Origin: CAVVEQ01 sp963806635
Lineage (GTDB): Bacteria > Chloroflexota > Anaerolineae > Anaerolineales > Anaerolineaceae
Reading direction: 5' to 3'
Assembly (NCBI GenBank): GCA_963806635.1
Contig: CAWDZA010000015.1
Location: forward strand, 1,240,001 to 1,304,000
Length of the DNA stretch: 64,000 nt
The notes beneath the pieces were generated by a model that worked only from the letters and a program-made list of their open reading frames with translations, had not been told where the DNA came from and did not search any database. The translations under genes and the position numbers were made by a program. The stretch's first letter is position 1. Each line of letters begins with the position of its first letter. Below, one piece after another: positions 53,345 to 63,600 of the stretch.

Positions 53345-54038
53345 ATGAACGCAAAAGCTGGATTCTTTGCCATTTTTTTGACCGTTTTCACCCTGGGATT
53401 GATCGGCGGGGTTGCCAAGGCTGCCATGAATTTCAAACAGACTGCGAACCCGACCAGCACTCAGGCCGCGCAAGTGGTGCAGGCGGATTACCAGGTTCCA
53501 ACAGCCGCCCAACCAACGGACGTGCCCCCCACCCAGCCGGCGCCCACGCAGGCACCTATACCTGTTGAACAAGCCTTACAGGCAGCCTTGCAGGCAGCCG
53601 GGGATGGGAGAAACAATGGCAGCCGTACCTGAATTGGTAATGTTCAATGGCGCAGAAGCCTACGAGGTGAAATTACAGGATGGAAACTCCCTCTATATCG
53701 GAGCCTTCGATGGCAAGCTGATGTACAACTCGATCACCGGTAGCGATAAACCAGTGGTGACCTCCGAGCAGGCATTGATCATCGCGGCTGATTACATCAA
53801 CTACTATCAGCCGGTCTCCATCGCTCTTCAGGATTACAACGGAAAGCTTGCATACTTCATCCGCTTCTGGAACGGTGCGAATGTATATGTTGATCGGGCT
53901 GGCAACATTTTGGCGATTCAATATGTCCAGTACACCTCAAGCAACAGCTCAGGCGCAGCAGCAACTGGATCGAATTCAGGCTCCTCCTCGGGTGGCGGCT
54001 CCGGGTCGGAAGATGAACATGAAAGCGATGATGACTAA
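53345..54038 (+). CDS. PepSY-like exported protein 1, one frameshift
   Basis: About 230 residues when one G is dropped from GGGG at 53600-53603. An N-terminal membrane anchor (AGFFAIFLTVFTLGLIGG) and a Pro/Thr-rich spacer are followed by a domain with FNGAEAYEVKLQDGNSLYIG, LMYNSITGSDKP, SEQALIIAADYI and YVDRAGNILAIQYV, a PepSY-like beta-alpha fold. The tail is Ser/Gly-rich then acidic (GSEDEHESDDD). The domain is clearly paralogous to that of 54668-55225. Strong AGGAGA before the ATG. Confidence 0.72.
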
Positions 54039-54062
54039 CGAAAGCATTGAGGAAAAATAATA

Positions 54063-54452
54063 ATGAATTCAAAAAAGAAATCCTATTCAACAGACGCAGT
54101 AAAGATCATTGTGGCTGCCGGCGCACTGGCTGGGTCGCTCAGCCTGTGGAGCATGTTCTCCAATAAGTCCATTGAAGATGCCAACCAGAAACTGGCCGCT
54201 GGTCAGGCGTCCGGGGGCGTTGCGCCAGCTTCTGCTCAGGTGGTGGTGAACACACCCTTTCAACCTCAGCCCACTGCCACCCCCACCCAGGCTCCTTTGC
54301 TGCGGGTTGTCAACATCAATTTCAGCGGGATGCCAACTGTACCGCAGCCAGCCATCTCGCGCATCGTTGTCAATTCTGGCGGCAGCGGATCCGCGGCTAA
54401 TTCCTCCAGTGCTGCTGCGCCTGCTCCGGTAACCAATACAACAACTTCGTAA
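54063..54452 (+). CDS. Small Ser/Thr-rich membrane-anchored protein, pair member 1
   Basis: 129 residues. Basic start, a membrane helix (VKIIVAAGALAGSLSLWSMF), then SNKSIEDA, a low-complexity spacer, LRVVNINF, RIVVNSGGSGSAA and a Ser/Ala/Thr-rich tail ending NTTTS. It shares anchor, LRVVN and VVN-GxSGSA motifs with the protein at 55247. Not a known family to me. GAGGAA precedes the ATG. Confidence 0.65.
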   Translation: MNSKKKSYSTDAVKIIVAAGALAGSLSLWSMFSNKSIEDANQKLAAGQASGGVAPASAQVVVNTPFQPQPTATPTQAPLLRVVNINFSGMPTVPQPAISRIVVNSGGSGSAANSSSAAAPAPVTNTTTS

Positions 54453-54564
54453 AATACTCCCTATCGATTGGTAATAAATTACGGGATATCCTGAGTCAGC
54501 AGAACAGGATATCCCGTTCGCTTTCCTGTCCAGGAAAAAAATGATGATAATGGATTGTATTTGA

Positions 54565-54628
54565 TTGGAATTTTCTTGGAAATTTTTGACCCATTTTTAA
54601 TTCAATACCAATCTCCACCGAGTATTCT
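54565..54628 (+). promoter_or_regulatory. Direct-repeat operator plus promoter, copy 2 (before PepSY-like gene 2)
   Basis: TTGGAA at 54565-54570 and 54576-54581, TTTAAT at 54596-54601 and -10 TATTCT at 54623-54628. All spacings equal those of copy 1 to the base. It lies in the 215-bp gap after the first gene pair. Confidence 0.7.
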
Positions 54629-54667
54629 TAGGCACGAAAGTAACCATAAGCAGGAATTCGTTTAAGC

Positions 54668-55225
54668 ATGAATAAAAGAGCAGCCATCTATTCCTTGATT
54701 TGGACCACTGTGATCGTCGTGATGGTAACCGGCATCGCAACAATAACCTCTTTGTTTGTTACTCAGAGAGCTTCTGCCAACATTGCATCGGCCAATACGG
54801 CTGCGCAAACCACTTCATCCGTTACCTCTGGTGCCTCCCTCCAGCCTGCCCTCTCGGTTCAGCAGGCTTCTGATTTGGCCGTCACCTCGGCTGGCCCTGG
54901 CGAGAAACTAGCGTCTGATCCAGAGTTGTTGATCTTCAACGGTGAACTGGCTTATGAAGCCAAAATGCAGGATGGGAGCCTGCTCTATTTGAGCGCTCAG
55001 GATGGTTCCGTCAGATACAACTCCATCACCGGCACGGATGCCGCTACCGCCAGCCCCGATCAAGCAGTGAGTGTTGCAGAGACATACATCAATAATAACC
55101 AACCTGTAGCCATCCAATGGGCCCGCTATCAAAACCAGGTCGTTTACGCAGTCGGTTTTTCAGATGGCGCGCTAGTCCTGGTGGATCGCTCAGGCAATGT
55201 GGTGGCAACCCGTATGGTTCAATAA
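54668..55225 (+). CDS. PepSY-like exported protein 2
   Basis: 185 residues. Anchor helix (IYSLIWTTVIVVMVTGIATI), Ala/Ser/Thr-rich spacer, then FNGELAYEAKMQDGSLLYLS, VRYNSITGTDAA, PDQAVSVAETYINNNQPVAI and VLVDRSGNVVATRMV. Motif by motif it matches PepSY-like protein 1 but lacks the acidic tail. Acts outside the membrane; possibly a redox or metal partner of the ferric-reductase-like protein (inference). Confidence 0.72.
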   Translation: MNKRAAIYSLIWTTVIVVMVTGIATITSLFVTQRASANIASANTAAQTTSSVTSGASLQPALSVQQASDLAVTSAGPGEKLASDPELLIFNGELAYEAKMQDGSLLYLSAQDGSVRYNSITGTDAATASPDQAVSVAETYINNNQPVAIQWARYQNQVVYAVGFSDGALVLVDRSGNVVATRMVQ

Positions 55226-55246
55226 ATTTCCCAAAGGAAATTCGTC

Positions 55247-55558
55247 ATGGAAACAAAGCAGCAATCAAAATTAGTAAATGGGATCAAAATCGGGCTGACA
55301 GCAGTGGCGGTGACAGGTTCGATCGCGCTCTGGAGCGACCTTTCCTACAAATCCATTCAGGCCGGTAGCCAAACAAACAGCGCACAATCGGCAAATGGTT
55401 CTGCGTCCGCCTCCACCAGCAATTCATCATCGCTGCGGGTGGTCAATATGGCTGTCCCACAAAGTTCATCGGTCAGCAAACCCCAGGTGCAATCAGTCGT
55501 CATCAACAACGGCAATTCTGGCTCAGCAGCACCATTCACAAACTCAAGGACCTCCTGA
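55247..55558 (+). CDS. Small Ser/Thr-rich membrane-anchored protein, pair member 2
   Basis: 103 residues. Anchor (IKIGLTAVAVTGSIALWSDL), YKSIQAG, then SLRVVNMAVPQ and QSVVINNGNSGSAAPFTNSRTS. Same order of motifs as the protein at 54063. Its stop overlaps the apbE start (TGATG). Unknown function. Confidence 0.65.
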   Translation: METKQQSKLVNGIKIGLTAVAVTGSIALWSDLSYKSIQAGSQTNSAQSANGSASASTSNSSSLRVVNMAVPQSSSVSKPQVQSVVINNGNSGSAAPFTNSRTS

Positions 55559-56481
55559 TGGTCTATAAGATCGAATTCCACGCGATGGGTTCCGAGGTAA
55601 TGGCAGCGCTGGATAGCAGCGAAGCGGATGCCCGTATCCTGGAGCGTGTGCCCGGCTGGTTCGATGGCTGGGAGGATTCGCTCAGCCGCTTTCGGCCGGG
55701 CAGCGAGCTTAACCGCGTGAATGCAGCCTCCGGAATACCTGTGCAGGTCTCTAAAACATTCTGGGAAGTGCTGCTGCTAAGTCTACGGGGGGCGGCAGAA
55801 TCGGAGGCGATCGTAACACCCGAAGTTCTGGACTCGATGGAAGCGATCGGCTATGACCGAAGTTTTGACCTGATCTCTTCCGCTCCAGGTACACTGGGCG
55901 ATTTCGAACCGATAGTATCCCGGTTGGATGAGATCCAACTGGACGCAGCCACCCGCACCGTCACACTCCCGGTTGGTCTTCGATTGGATTTTGGCGGATT
56001 CGGTAAAGGTTGGGCTGCTGATAGGACCATGCGTCGCCTTAAAAAATATGGACCCGCGCTGGTCAATGCCGGCGGCGATGTGGCGGGGAGCGGTCCCCTG
56101 AGCGACCTGACTGCCTGGCCAGTGGGTGTGGAAGCTCCGTTCGAACGGGGGGTAGCCACCCGCGTATTAGCCATCCAACGCAATGGTGTGGCAACATCGG
56201 GGCGCGATCACCGCCGCTGGATGGCAGGAGGAGCGTGGCAGCACCACATCATCGACCCTCGCACCGGCCGCTCGGCAATCACGGATATCCTCACGGCCAC
56301 CATCCTGGCACCCACGGTGATGGAAGCTGAGCTGGCCGCCAAGACCGTTTTCATCAAGGGCAGCCGGGGTGGCGAATCCTGGTTAGATTCTCACCCCCGC
56401 TATGCCGGGTTGATCGTCCTCGAAAATGGGGATTCCATAATGTTGAATAATTTTAATGATCATCTTTGGAGGGTTTCATGA
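55558..56481 (+). CDS. apbE: FAD:protein FMN transferase (ApbE)
   Basis: 307 residues. Transfers FMN from FAD onto Thr/Ser of extracytoplasmic redox proteins. Motifs: FHAMGSEVMAAL, LDFGGFGKGWAADR, VNAGGDVAGSG, VATSGRDHRRWM and HHIIDPRTGRSA, all core ApbE blocks. No signal peptide or lipobox is seen, unusual for the exported form. No obvious flavinylation motif (SGAT type) occurs in neighbouring proteins, so the target is open. Confidence 0.94.
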   Translation: MVYKIEFHAMGSEVMAALDSSEADARILERVPGWFDGWEDSLSRFRPGSELNRVNAASGIPVQVSKTFWEVLLLSLRGAAESEAIVTPEVLDSMEAIGYDRSFDLISSAPGTLGDFEPIVSRLDEIQLDAATRTVTLPVGLRLDFGGFGKGWAADRTMRRLKKYGPALVNAGGDVAGSGPLSDLTAWPVGVEAPFERGVATRVLAIQRNGVATSGRDHRRWMAGGAWQHHIIDPRTGRSAITDILTATILAPTVMEAELAAKTVFIKGSRGGESWLDSHPRYAGLIVLENGDSIMLNNFNDHLWRVS

Positions 56482-57196
56482 AATCATCGTCATTATTCTT
56501 TCGAACCGGTTCAGAAGAAGAACTCTTTCGCCACTTTATCTAATCGGTGGTGCGCTCGGGCTGGCGCTTTCGGCTGTTGCGCTTCCGTGGATCCTGCCTG
56601 GTTTGGTTCAATCCCTGGCGGGCACGGATATCAAAGCTTTTTGGTATTTTTCACGGGGTCTGGCGATCATGGGGTATCTGATGCTCTGGTTCTCGGTCGT
56701 GTGGGGTCTGCTTATGACCACCCGTCTTTCGCGCATCTGGCCCGGGCACGCGATCACGGCTGATCTGCATAAATTCATCTCCCTGCTCGCGCTCGGAATG
56801 GCTACGCTGCACGGGTTGATCCTGATGGGAGATAAATATATGAATATGTCTCTTTCCCAGGTCTTCATCCCTTTCTCTGTGCAATCTTACCGACCGGGAT
56901 GGGTTGGATTGGGTCAGATCTCACTTTACCTGCTGGCTTTGATCGTGATCAGTTTTTACCTGCGCCAGGGCATTGGCCAGAAACTTTGGCGGCTGATCCA
57001 TTATGTTAGCTTCTTCACCTTCTTTGCCGTTTTGGTGCATGGTCTGGCTGCCGGTTCGGACACCATGACCCCGGGTATGTTCTTCGTCTATTACTTCACA
57101 GGAACCGCGGCGCTTTTTCTCACCTTTTATCGAATTTTTACAGCCAAATTCCAAAGACGGGATGCCGTACAGGCAGAAGCCACAGCTCAAAAATAA
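56478..57196 (+). CDS. Ferric-reductase-like transmembrane protein, possible frameshift near the start
   Basis: About 240 residues, six spans. A heme-b ferric reductase/MsrQ-type domain: SRGLAIMGYLMLWFSVVWGL, DLHKFISLLALGMATLHGLIL and LWRLIHYVSFFTFFAVLVHGL hold the paired histidines expected for heme. The ATG at 56478-56480 has an excellent GGAGGG and overlaps the apbE stop, but it is out of frame with the domain. One base appears to be missing before about 56525. No flavin/NAD domain is attached. Confidence 0.85.
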
Positions 57197-57236
57197 ACAA
57201 ACCGGGTGGAGAAATTTCCACCCGGTTTGTTTTTTA
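57196..57236 (+). terminator. Intrinsic terminator of the PepSY/ApbE operon (bidirectional)
   Basis: ACAAACCGGGTGGA pairs with TCCACCCGGTTTGT, followed by TTTTTT. The A-rich left side lets it also serve the convergent S41 gene. Confidence 0.93.
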
Positions 57237-57246
57237 TTCCACATAA

Positions 57247-59704
57247 TTAGGGGACGTAAACAGTGTACTCGTTCTTGATGGCTCCAGCGGGATAATCTGT
57301 CATCCCATCATTGATCTTTGATTTAAATGTGATCTCAGTTTCCAGGTGATGCTCTCCTGACGGCCACTTATCTGGGACCAGTGTGGCAGTGCGGCACCAG
57401 ATGTTGTTCCCGTTTGCATCCTTGACGTTCTGATCAACCGCTGCGATTTTATCCACTGGAACAACTTTCCCGTTCAGAGTGAAATTCATCACGATCTGGC
57501 TCAGGTTCTGCTCCAGAATTTCCTGAGAGGTTGCACACCAGCCAAATCCCCAAACCATGGGCGTGGATTCCTGGAGAACGATCGAATATGGAAAAACCTT
57601 GCCTGTCTCAAGGCTGTTGGAATACTTCTCCTTGGCATATTGTTCGAGATATCCAACCTTGCCCTCGTTATATATTTTTTGAACTTCAACAGGATCCGAG
57701 AAAATGGGGTCCGAAATGGGAATCACCCCAGCTCCGGCTGGCTGAAGGATGTACTGCATCGCCCGATTCATCTCCACATCTTCAGTGGAGGTTACATTCG
57801 CTTCATCGATCGGGACCTTGATGGTAGGGAGGACTCCCTGACCTTCAAGAAATATACTGCCATCCTCATTTGTGAACCTGCCGGTCGGGAATTGAGCTGA
57901 GAAGTTTTCGGGGAGCTTGAATTGCCCGCGCGCAACCTCGGCTTCCACCCCTGCGCTTGGGTACATTCCGATCACCTGCATGCCTGGCACCTGGCTGAAT
58001 CCATACGCTTCCAATTCGCATGCGCTGGCGCATCCCTGCCCCACCAGTAAAGCCATTTTGGGGAAGGTGTATTGTTCCAGGTTGGGGAGCACCCGCTCGC
58101 GCGGACCTTCTGGCTCGAATTTTCCGGTTTTTTCGCTGAAGTACTCCAGTTGACCCATTTGAATTTCTTTATCCGTTAGAAAACCTGCCAGCCCCAGATT
58201 CGCTCCCCCGCTGTTCTGGCGCATGTCGATGATGATGCCCGCCACCTCATTATCACGGAAGGTTTTAAGTGCCCGTTCGAAAAGTCGGATGATGAGATTC
58301 AGGTCATCGTAATTCGAGTTGATCTTTACAACACCCACTTTTCCAAGGTCAGCTTCTTCAATATGAAAGACCACCGGCAGAGCATTTGGATCATATCCCT
58401 TGTAAACAGAAGTATCGGACCAGCTCTGAGTCTCATCAATCGCGATGAGGTCCGCGGTATTTTCCTTCTTGCTAATCTGGTCGATAAAAGTGATCGATGC
58501 CTTCGTTCCCAATGGCGCGCGGGTCAGATAGCGATCCTGCTGGTAATACAACGAAAAATCGGTGGAATGTGGCGCGGAAAATGGCTGAACTGCGCGGAGG
58601 GCATCCTTGATCGATATTCCGTCGAATTGGGTGATCTCATCCCCAACTTTGATGCCCGCTTGTCCAGCCGGTCCGTCTGTCACAATACTGGCGGCGATTA
58701 CCTTTCCATCCTCCAGTTCGCGGATGGAGATACCATAGCCCCCCGACACGGATTCACTGAACACCTGGCTGGCAATATCGCCCCCATCCAAGCCCACGTG
58801 TCCATCTTTGAAGGCGACAATGAATTCCCGCAGCGCGTTGTAATAAGCGGTCGCGTCCTTATCGGTCTCAGCTTTCGCCACCATCGGTAATACCTTCTCA
58901 TAAACTGCATTCCAATCCGGCGCTTTGCCAGCAATGCCGTTGAAGGCATATTCCTCTTTCACCTGATCGAACATCTTCTGGAAAGCCTCTGTGTAAGTCA
59001 GGCTAGAATAATCTTTGATAGCCACGTCCTGTGGCTCATATAGGGTGAGGTCGGGTGTCTCTGTGCGGATAACAGCAAAAGGATTCTGATCCAAGTCGAT
59101 CACCGACCATCCGGCAGGTACGCTCTTCACCGGGTCATCTTTCGTAAAAAGCAACCCATCCTCACCAAATGCCGAAGGGAATTGCTGGTTACCATCTGGA
59201 GCCCAAATGACCAGTTTCCCGCCGGTAACCTCATCCTCGTTCTCGGAATCAACTTTGACCGATGCCAGATATCCAGGCCAGCCAAAAGACTTGTCGTCAC
59301 CTTCCGAAAAAGGACCACCGGTCAAATTGGGAGAATAAGCCGCTGAATATATCTGTACCCCTTTATCCTCTTTGCCGTTGTTATCCACATCGCTGAAAGT
59401 ACCTTGCGGTTTGACGGGCAGTTTGATATCGTATTCGCCCTTATTGTTATCCCGATCGATCTTTAGGTAGCCCAACACCTGCCCATCGATGCGGGAGCTC
59501 CCAGAGCTTATCCCGCAGAACGAATCCACGCATGTCATTCAGGGCAACAGCCTGCTCAGTGTAGTACGTCTCCACAGCGAAATCGTTGGAGTAGGTGAAG
59601 TCGCCCTTTACTTCAACCGGCGCTCCCGATGCAGTCTCGGGTGGAGTGATTTTCTGGCAGGCACTTAGGAGTAATACAAGTGACATGAACAAGGCCAAAG
59701 CCAA
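57247..59704 (-). CDS. S41 family (C-terminal processing type) protease lipoprotein, one frameshift
   Basis: About 815 residues when repaired. Lipoprotein signal ALFMSLVLLLSACQK, a beta-rich N-terminal part, a PDZ region (GYGISIRELEDGKVIAAS, AGIKVGDEITQFDG) and the S41 core with GIIIDMRQNSGG and LLVGQGCASACELEAYG, where the catalytic serine lies. An extra base near 59491-59497 (GGG run) splits the gene: 59538 downward in one frame, 59704 to that point in another. The start codon is unclear (TTG at 59704; an ATA sits where ATG would be expected). Confidence 0.85.
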
Positions 59705-59858
59705 GAATGATTTCTTTATTGGATCCTCGAATCTTTGAATGTGAAGAATTATCCCATTAATTGGATTCGATATTTAAATAAAGGTGCATAAAAAACGAGC
59801 CAGGCGTTGATAAAATTCTGAGAGAAAAAATTCAAAAGATTATTCCACACAAGCGAAT

Positions 59859-60401
59859 TTGAACAATTCCGACTCATCCATAAAGTGGGAGACCAACAAC
59901 GAGGTTGAGCAAAAGAACATGTATGATTATTTCATATATGATCTTGACCATCTGGCCGCAGTTTCCGAGATTTCTGGAAAAAAATTCGTTTACGCCCATT
60001 TTCTTTCCACCCACCGACCGTTTCTGTTTTCCCAGAATGGCGACTTCGAACCAGATCAGTCAAAAAATGGATATATCAAGTCAATCCAATTTACGAATTC
60101 GATTCTTTCAAAATCGATAGATCAGATCCTTGAGAAATCCAATCCAAAACCGGTAATCATCATCCAGGGTGATCACAGCCTACCTGGATCCAGGGACGCT
60201 TATGGGATATTGAATGCCTACTACTTGCCGGATGATGGCGGCGAGGATCTATACCCCACGATCTCACCAGTGAATACCTTTAGGGTGGTTTTCAATAAGT
60301 ATTTCGGCGCGAATCTTCCTCTGTTATCGGATCATTCCTATTGGATGCATGAGTATCGTGGAAAAATAACACCTGAGTTGCAGGATCAAGGTTGTGAGTG
60401 A
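59859..60401 (+). pseudogene. C-terminal remnant of a sulfatase/phosphatase-superfamily membrane enzyme
   Basis: 180 residues from a TTG; no ATG is available and the frame is open back to 59811. VYAHFLSTHRPFLF, SIQFTNSILSKSID, VIIIQGDHSLPGS (GDH metal-ligand motif) and ILNAYYLPDDGGEDLYPTIS then VNTFRVVFNKYFGANLPLL are the ending of alkaline-phosphatase-fold proteins such as LTA-synthase-like enzymes. The membrane part and the nucleophile Thr/Ser are missing, so it is most likely a 5'-truncated gene. Confidence 0.65.
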
Positions 60402-60500
60402 CCTGACAAATAAGGGCTGCTAACGCCGTTTACAATCTTTTATAAGATTCGCGTAATGAAATTTTTTATCGGATACCGGCTCGTTCCAATTAGTGATCAG

Positions 60501-60571
60501 AGCGGGCGACGGGAGTCGAACCCGTACCACCAGCTTGGAAGGCTGAGGCGCTACCGCTACGCTACGCCCGC
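60501..60571 (-). tRNA. tRNA-Gly (UCC anticodon)
   Basis: Minus strand GCGGGCGTAGCGTAGCGGTA..., anticodon loop CTTCCAA (UCC, reads GGA), T-arm GGTTCGACTCC, acceptor GCGGGCG/CGCCCGC and discriminator U73. CCA is not encoded, unlike the CAU tRNA at 50814. Confidence 0.95.
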
Positions 60572-60618
60572 ACGGATAATATTTTACCCTTGACAGATGG
60601 CAGGGTCAAGGAATACCG

Positions 60619-60645
60619 CTCCTGCCCGGAAAATCCGGGCAGGAG
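60619..60645. terminator. Stem-loop downstream of the beta-helix gene
   Basis: A 12-bp perfect stem, CTCCTGCCCGGA-AAA-TCCGGGCAGGAG, lies 16 nt after the beta-helix stop. No U-run on either side, so termination by this hairpin is only probable. Confidence 0.5.
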
Positions 60646-60661
60646 TTGTGAGTATCAGAAA

Positions 60662-63600
60662 TTAATGGAGATAAATGTTCGAATTAATATTTCCAAAGGA
60701 AAACGTCCCGGTCAAAACCGGAGTTAGCGAACCTCCGCGATCGAGATCGATACCATAGTTGCCATTCCCCATATATAACCCGTTGGTAATGGAAATAGCC
60801 GCCAAAGGCGAAAGACTGATCAGGGTTATCCCTGAGCCTGATAAATTGTAGGAGGAGATCAGGCTAACGATCGAGACCTTCGACCCATTCGTATTGATCG
60901 AGACCCCATCTACGGAATTAGTTCGCGTGGTGACCTGGTTCACAAAAATATTCGCAGGCGAGCAGCCGACTGCCACACAATTATCAATTTTGACCCCATT
61001 CCCCCCAACATTGTAATTTGCAGTTACTGATTTGATCGAGACCTGACCTCTGGAAAGGATTCGTAAACCATCGCCGTTATGGTTTTCATTGAAGTTGTTT
61101 AAACCGGATGAGGAGATCAGCGTTACTCCGGAGGTTATCGGATTCAATGAATTCTGAAAAACGCGCCGACAATGATCGTTGCCGTTCGCGTTGATACCAT
61201 TCCCAGATATCGCCCCGTTGCCAGTGACATCCAATCCGTTTTGATCATTACCGTTGGCCGTCACCCGGTTTAAGGTCACAGCTTTGATCGTGCTGGTGGA
61301 GGGTTCAGAGAGGATAGTAATCCCACCCCCATTCACATTCCCGGAAGCAGCAACTGTATCGATCAATACAGTGCCAGTTGTGGTAACTTCCAAACCATTT
61401 CCCGACAAATTATCGTTCAGGATGGAAGACTTCACGATAACACCCATACCGGATAGCGGCGTAACCCCATCATCAAATTTATTATTCAGCCGTGCACCGA
61501 ATGAACCATTCCGCAGATTCTGTGATCCCGTCAACGAAATCACGCCATTCGCTTTGGCTTCGAGTCCATGCCCTGAGGTATTGTCGTTGAAAAGAAAATT
61601 GCTGATGGAGATCATTTTTACGGGCAGGCTCTTTCCCCGTTGGTTATCCAGCGAGGCGCCTAACAAAGCATTTCCGCTCGCGCTGCCCCCGCTCAGGTTG
61701 ATATTCCCCAGGGATTCGATGGTCACTCCGAATCCACCGCTGTTATGATTGAAATAAGAATTGGAGATTTTCACATCCGTTGAGCTGCCGGCAAAATTAT
61801 TGATCACAGCTCCATTGACGGTATTTTCATTTGCTTCAACATTACTCAATGTCACCGGTCCGAAGGCGCCGATTTCCAGACCATCCGCTCCATTGTTGTA
61901 AAAACCATTCCAAAATGTTCCGATTTTCGTTGAGTCATTATTGATCTTAATCGGCAATACGCCGGTTGCAGCCAGGTCGTTATGCAATGTGGCACCATTG
62001 AGGGAATTCCGGGCCGCGCTGATCTTCTCAAGTGTGATCGCTCCTCTGGATTTAACATATAATCCATCGCCATTCTTGTTATCATTAAAGTGCCCATTAG
62101 AAACACTTACAGGTTTCACCCCGCTTGAATTATCCACCCAAGCCCCACCGGCATTTACCGATTGATCGGCATTCACACTTTTCAGTGAAACCCCTCCTTG
62201 TGTGGTGATGTGGACCCCGTCTCCATAATTTTTATAAAAATGGTAAAGGTATGGATTTATGGAGTTATCAACGACCACACCTCCCAGATTCAAACGGGCA
62301 TCCAATAATTCAAATCCTCTGCCGCCAGCATTCCAGCTGGCACCCACGCCGGTCAACGTGATCATCCCAATGGATGTGATGGACAAACCGTTTCCCGTAG
62401 CGTTTCGATCAAAATAGCTCTTGGAAATGGTGATCGGTTTGTCAACAACTGGCTGTACATTCGATCACAGCACCCCCTTCGGGGTTATCCGATGCGTTTG
62501 CCGATGCCAGTGAAATCGCACCAGCGGATCTGATATTCAGACCTATGCGGCCGTTATGCTGGGCGGATAACCCATTTATTGCGACAGTTCCGCTTCCGTG
62601 CCCTCCCGAATCGTTATCCACGTCCAGCCCCATATCCCCTCGGTTCTCACTGGCTTTTACATTCGTGAGAGTGATATTTTTCTTCGAGCGAATTACCAAC
62701 CCGGGTCCATCGTTATTCTGGAATGTGCTACTGCTGATTTGAATCGGGGAAGTACCTTCCGCATTGTTAATATAGGCTCCAATGAGTGAATTCTTATTAG
62801 CCGAACTTCCGGATAGAACATAATTTAACTGGACGCTTCCTTTGGAATATATTTCAAGGGCAGCGCGATTAATCTCGGGGAGAGTCTCACCATTCCCGGT
62901 ATAGGTATTGTCGCCTTCTGCGAAACCACCGATCGCTACTCCGCCAGTGCCATACGCATTATTTATGGATACCCCCACCCCTCCCGGATTATTTCGGGAG
63001 CTTACTTTTGTCAAAGTGACCGAACCTTGAGAAATCACATCTAATCCGGTTCCATTGACCGTGCTTGAAAATTCGCCGTTGATAATTGATATTTTTCCCG
63101 TGTTTACCAGCTGACAAACCGACGATTCGTACTTGCAGGTGTCCAACCGCATCCCTGCGGATTTGTTTTGATTCGCGGTGATATTCGTGGCGGTAACACC
63201 GCCGTTTACGACGAGCGAGAGGCCAACCCCGCAGCCATCCGCGATACACAGATTATTGGCATTCGCGGTTATGTTTTGGAGGGTAACTGATTGCTGGACG
63301 GGAGCCAGGTTTGTGATTCCACCAGCGTGGTTGTTGTTGAAAACGCTATTCTTAATGGTGATTGGACCACTTTTTACGATATAAAGTCCGGGGATGGTTT
63401 CTGATTCATTACGGCTTGCCGAGATGCCAGTTAGGCTTACCGCACCGTCAGATTGATTGGTTTTAAGGACCAATCCATTGATTTCTGTACCATTTGCGAT
63501 AACAATGCTCTTATTATCATCAAAATTGCCAGTATTTATGCTGATCGAACCGGACACATTCGTGGTGATATAAGCACCACCCCCCTCGTTCCCGCTGGAA

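Noticed and set aside
54668..55225. Covalent FMN site in the PepSY-like proteins
   Set aside because: I looked for an SGAT-like or DxxTxAT motif; the SITGTDAATAS string is not conserved in the paralogue (SITGSDKPVVT), so there is no support.
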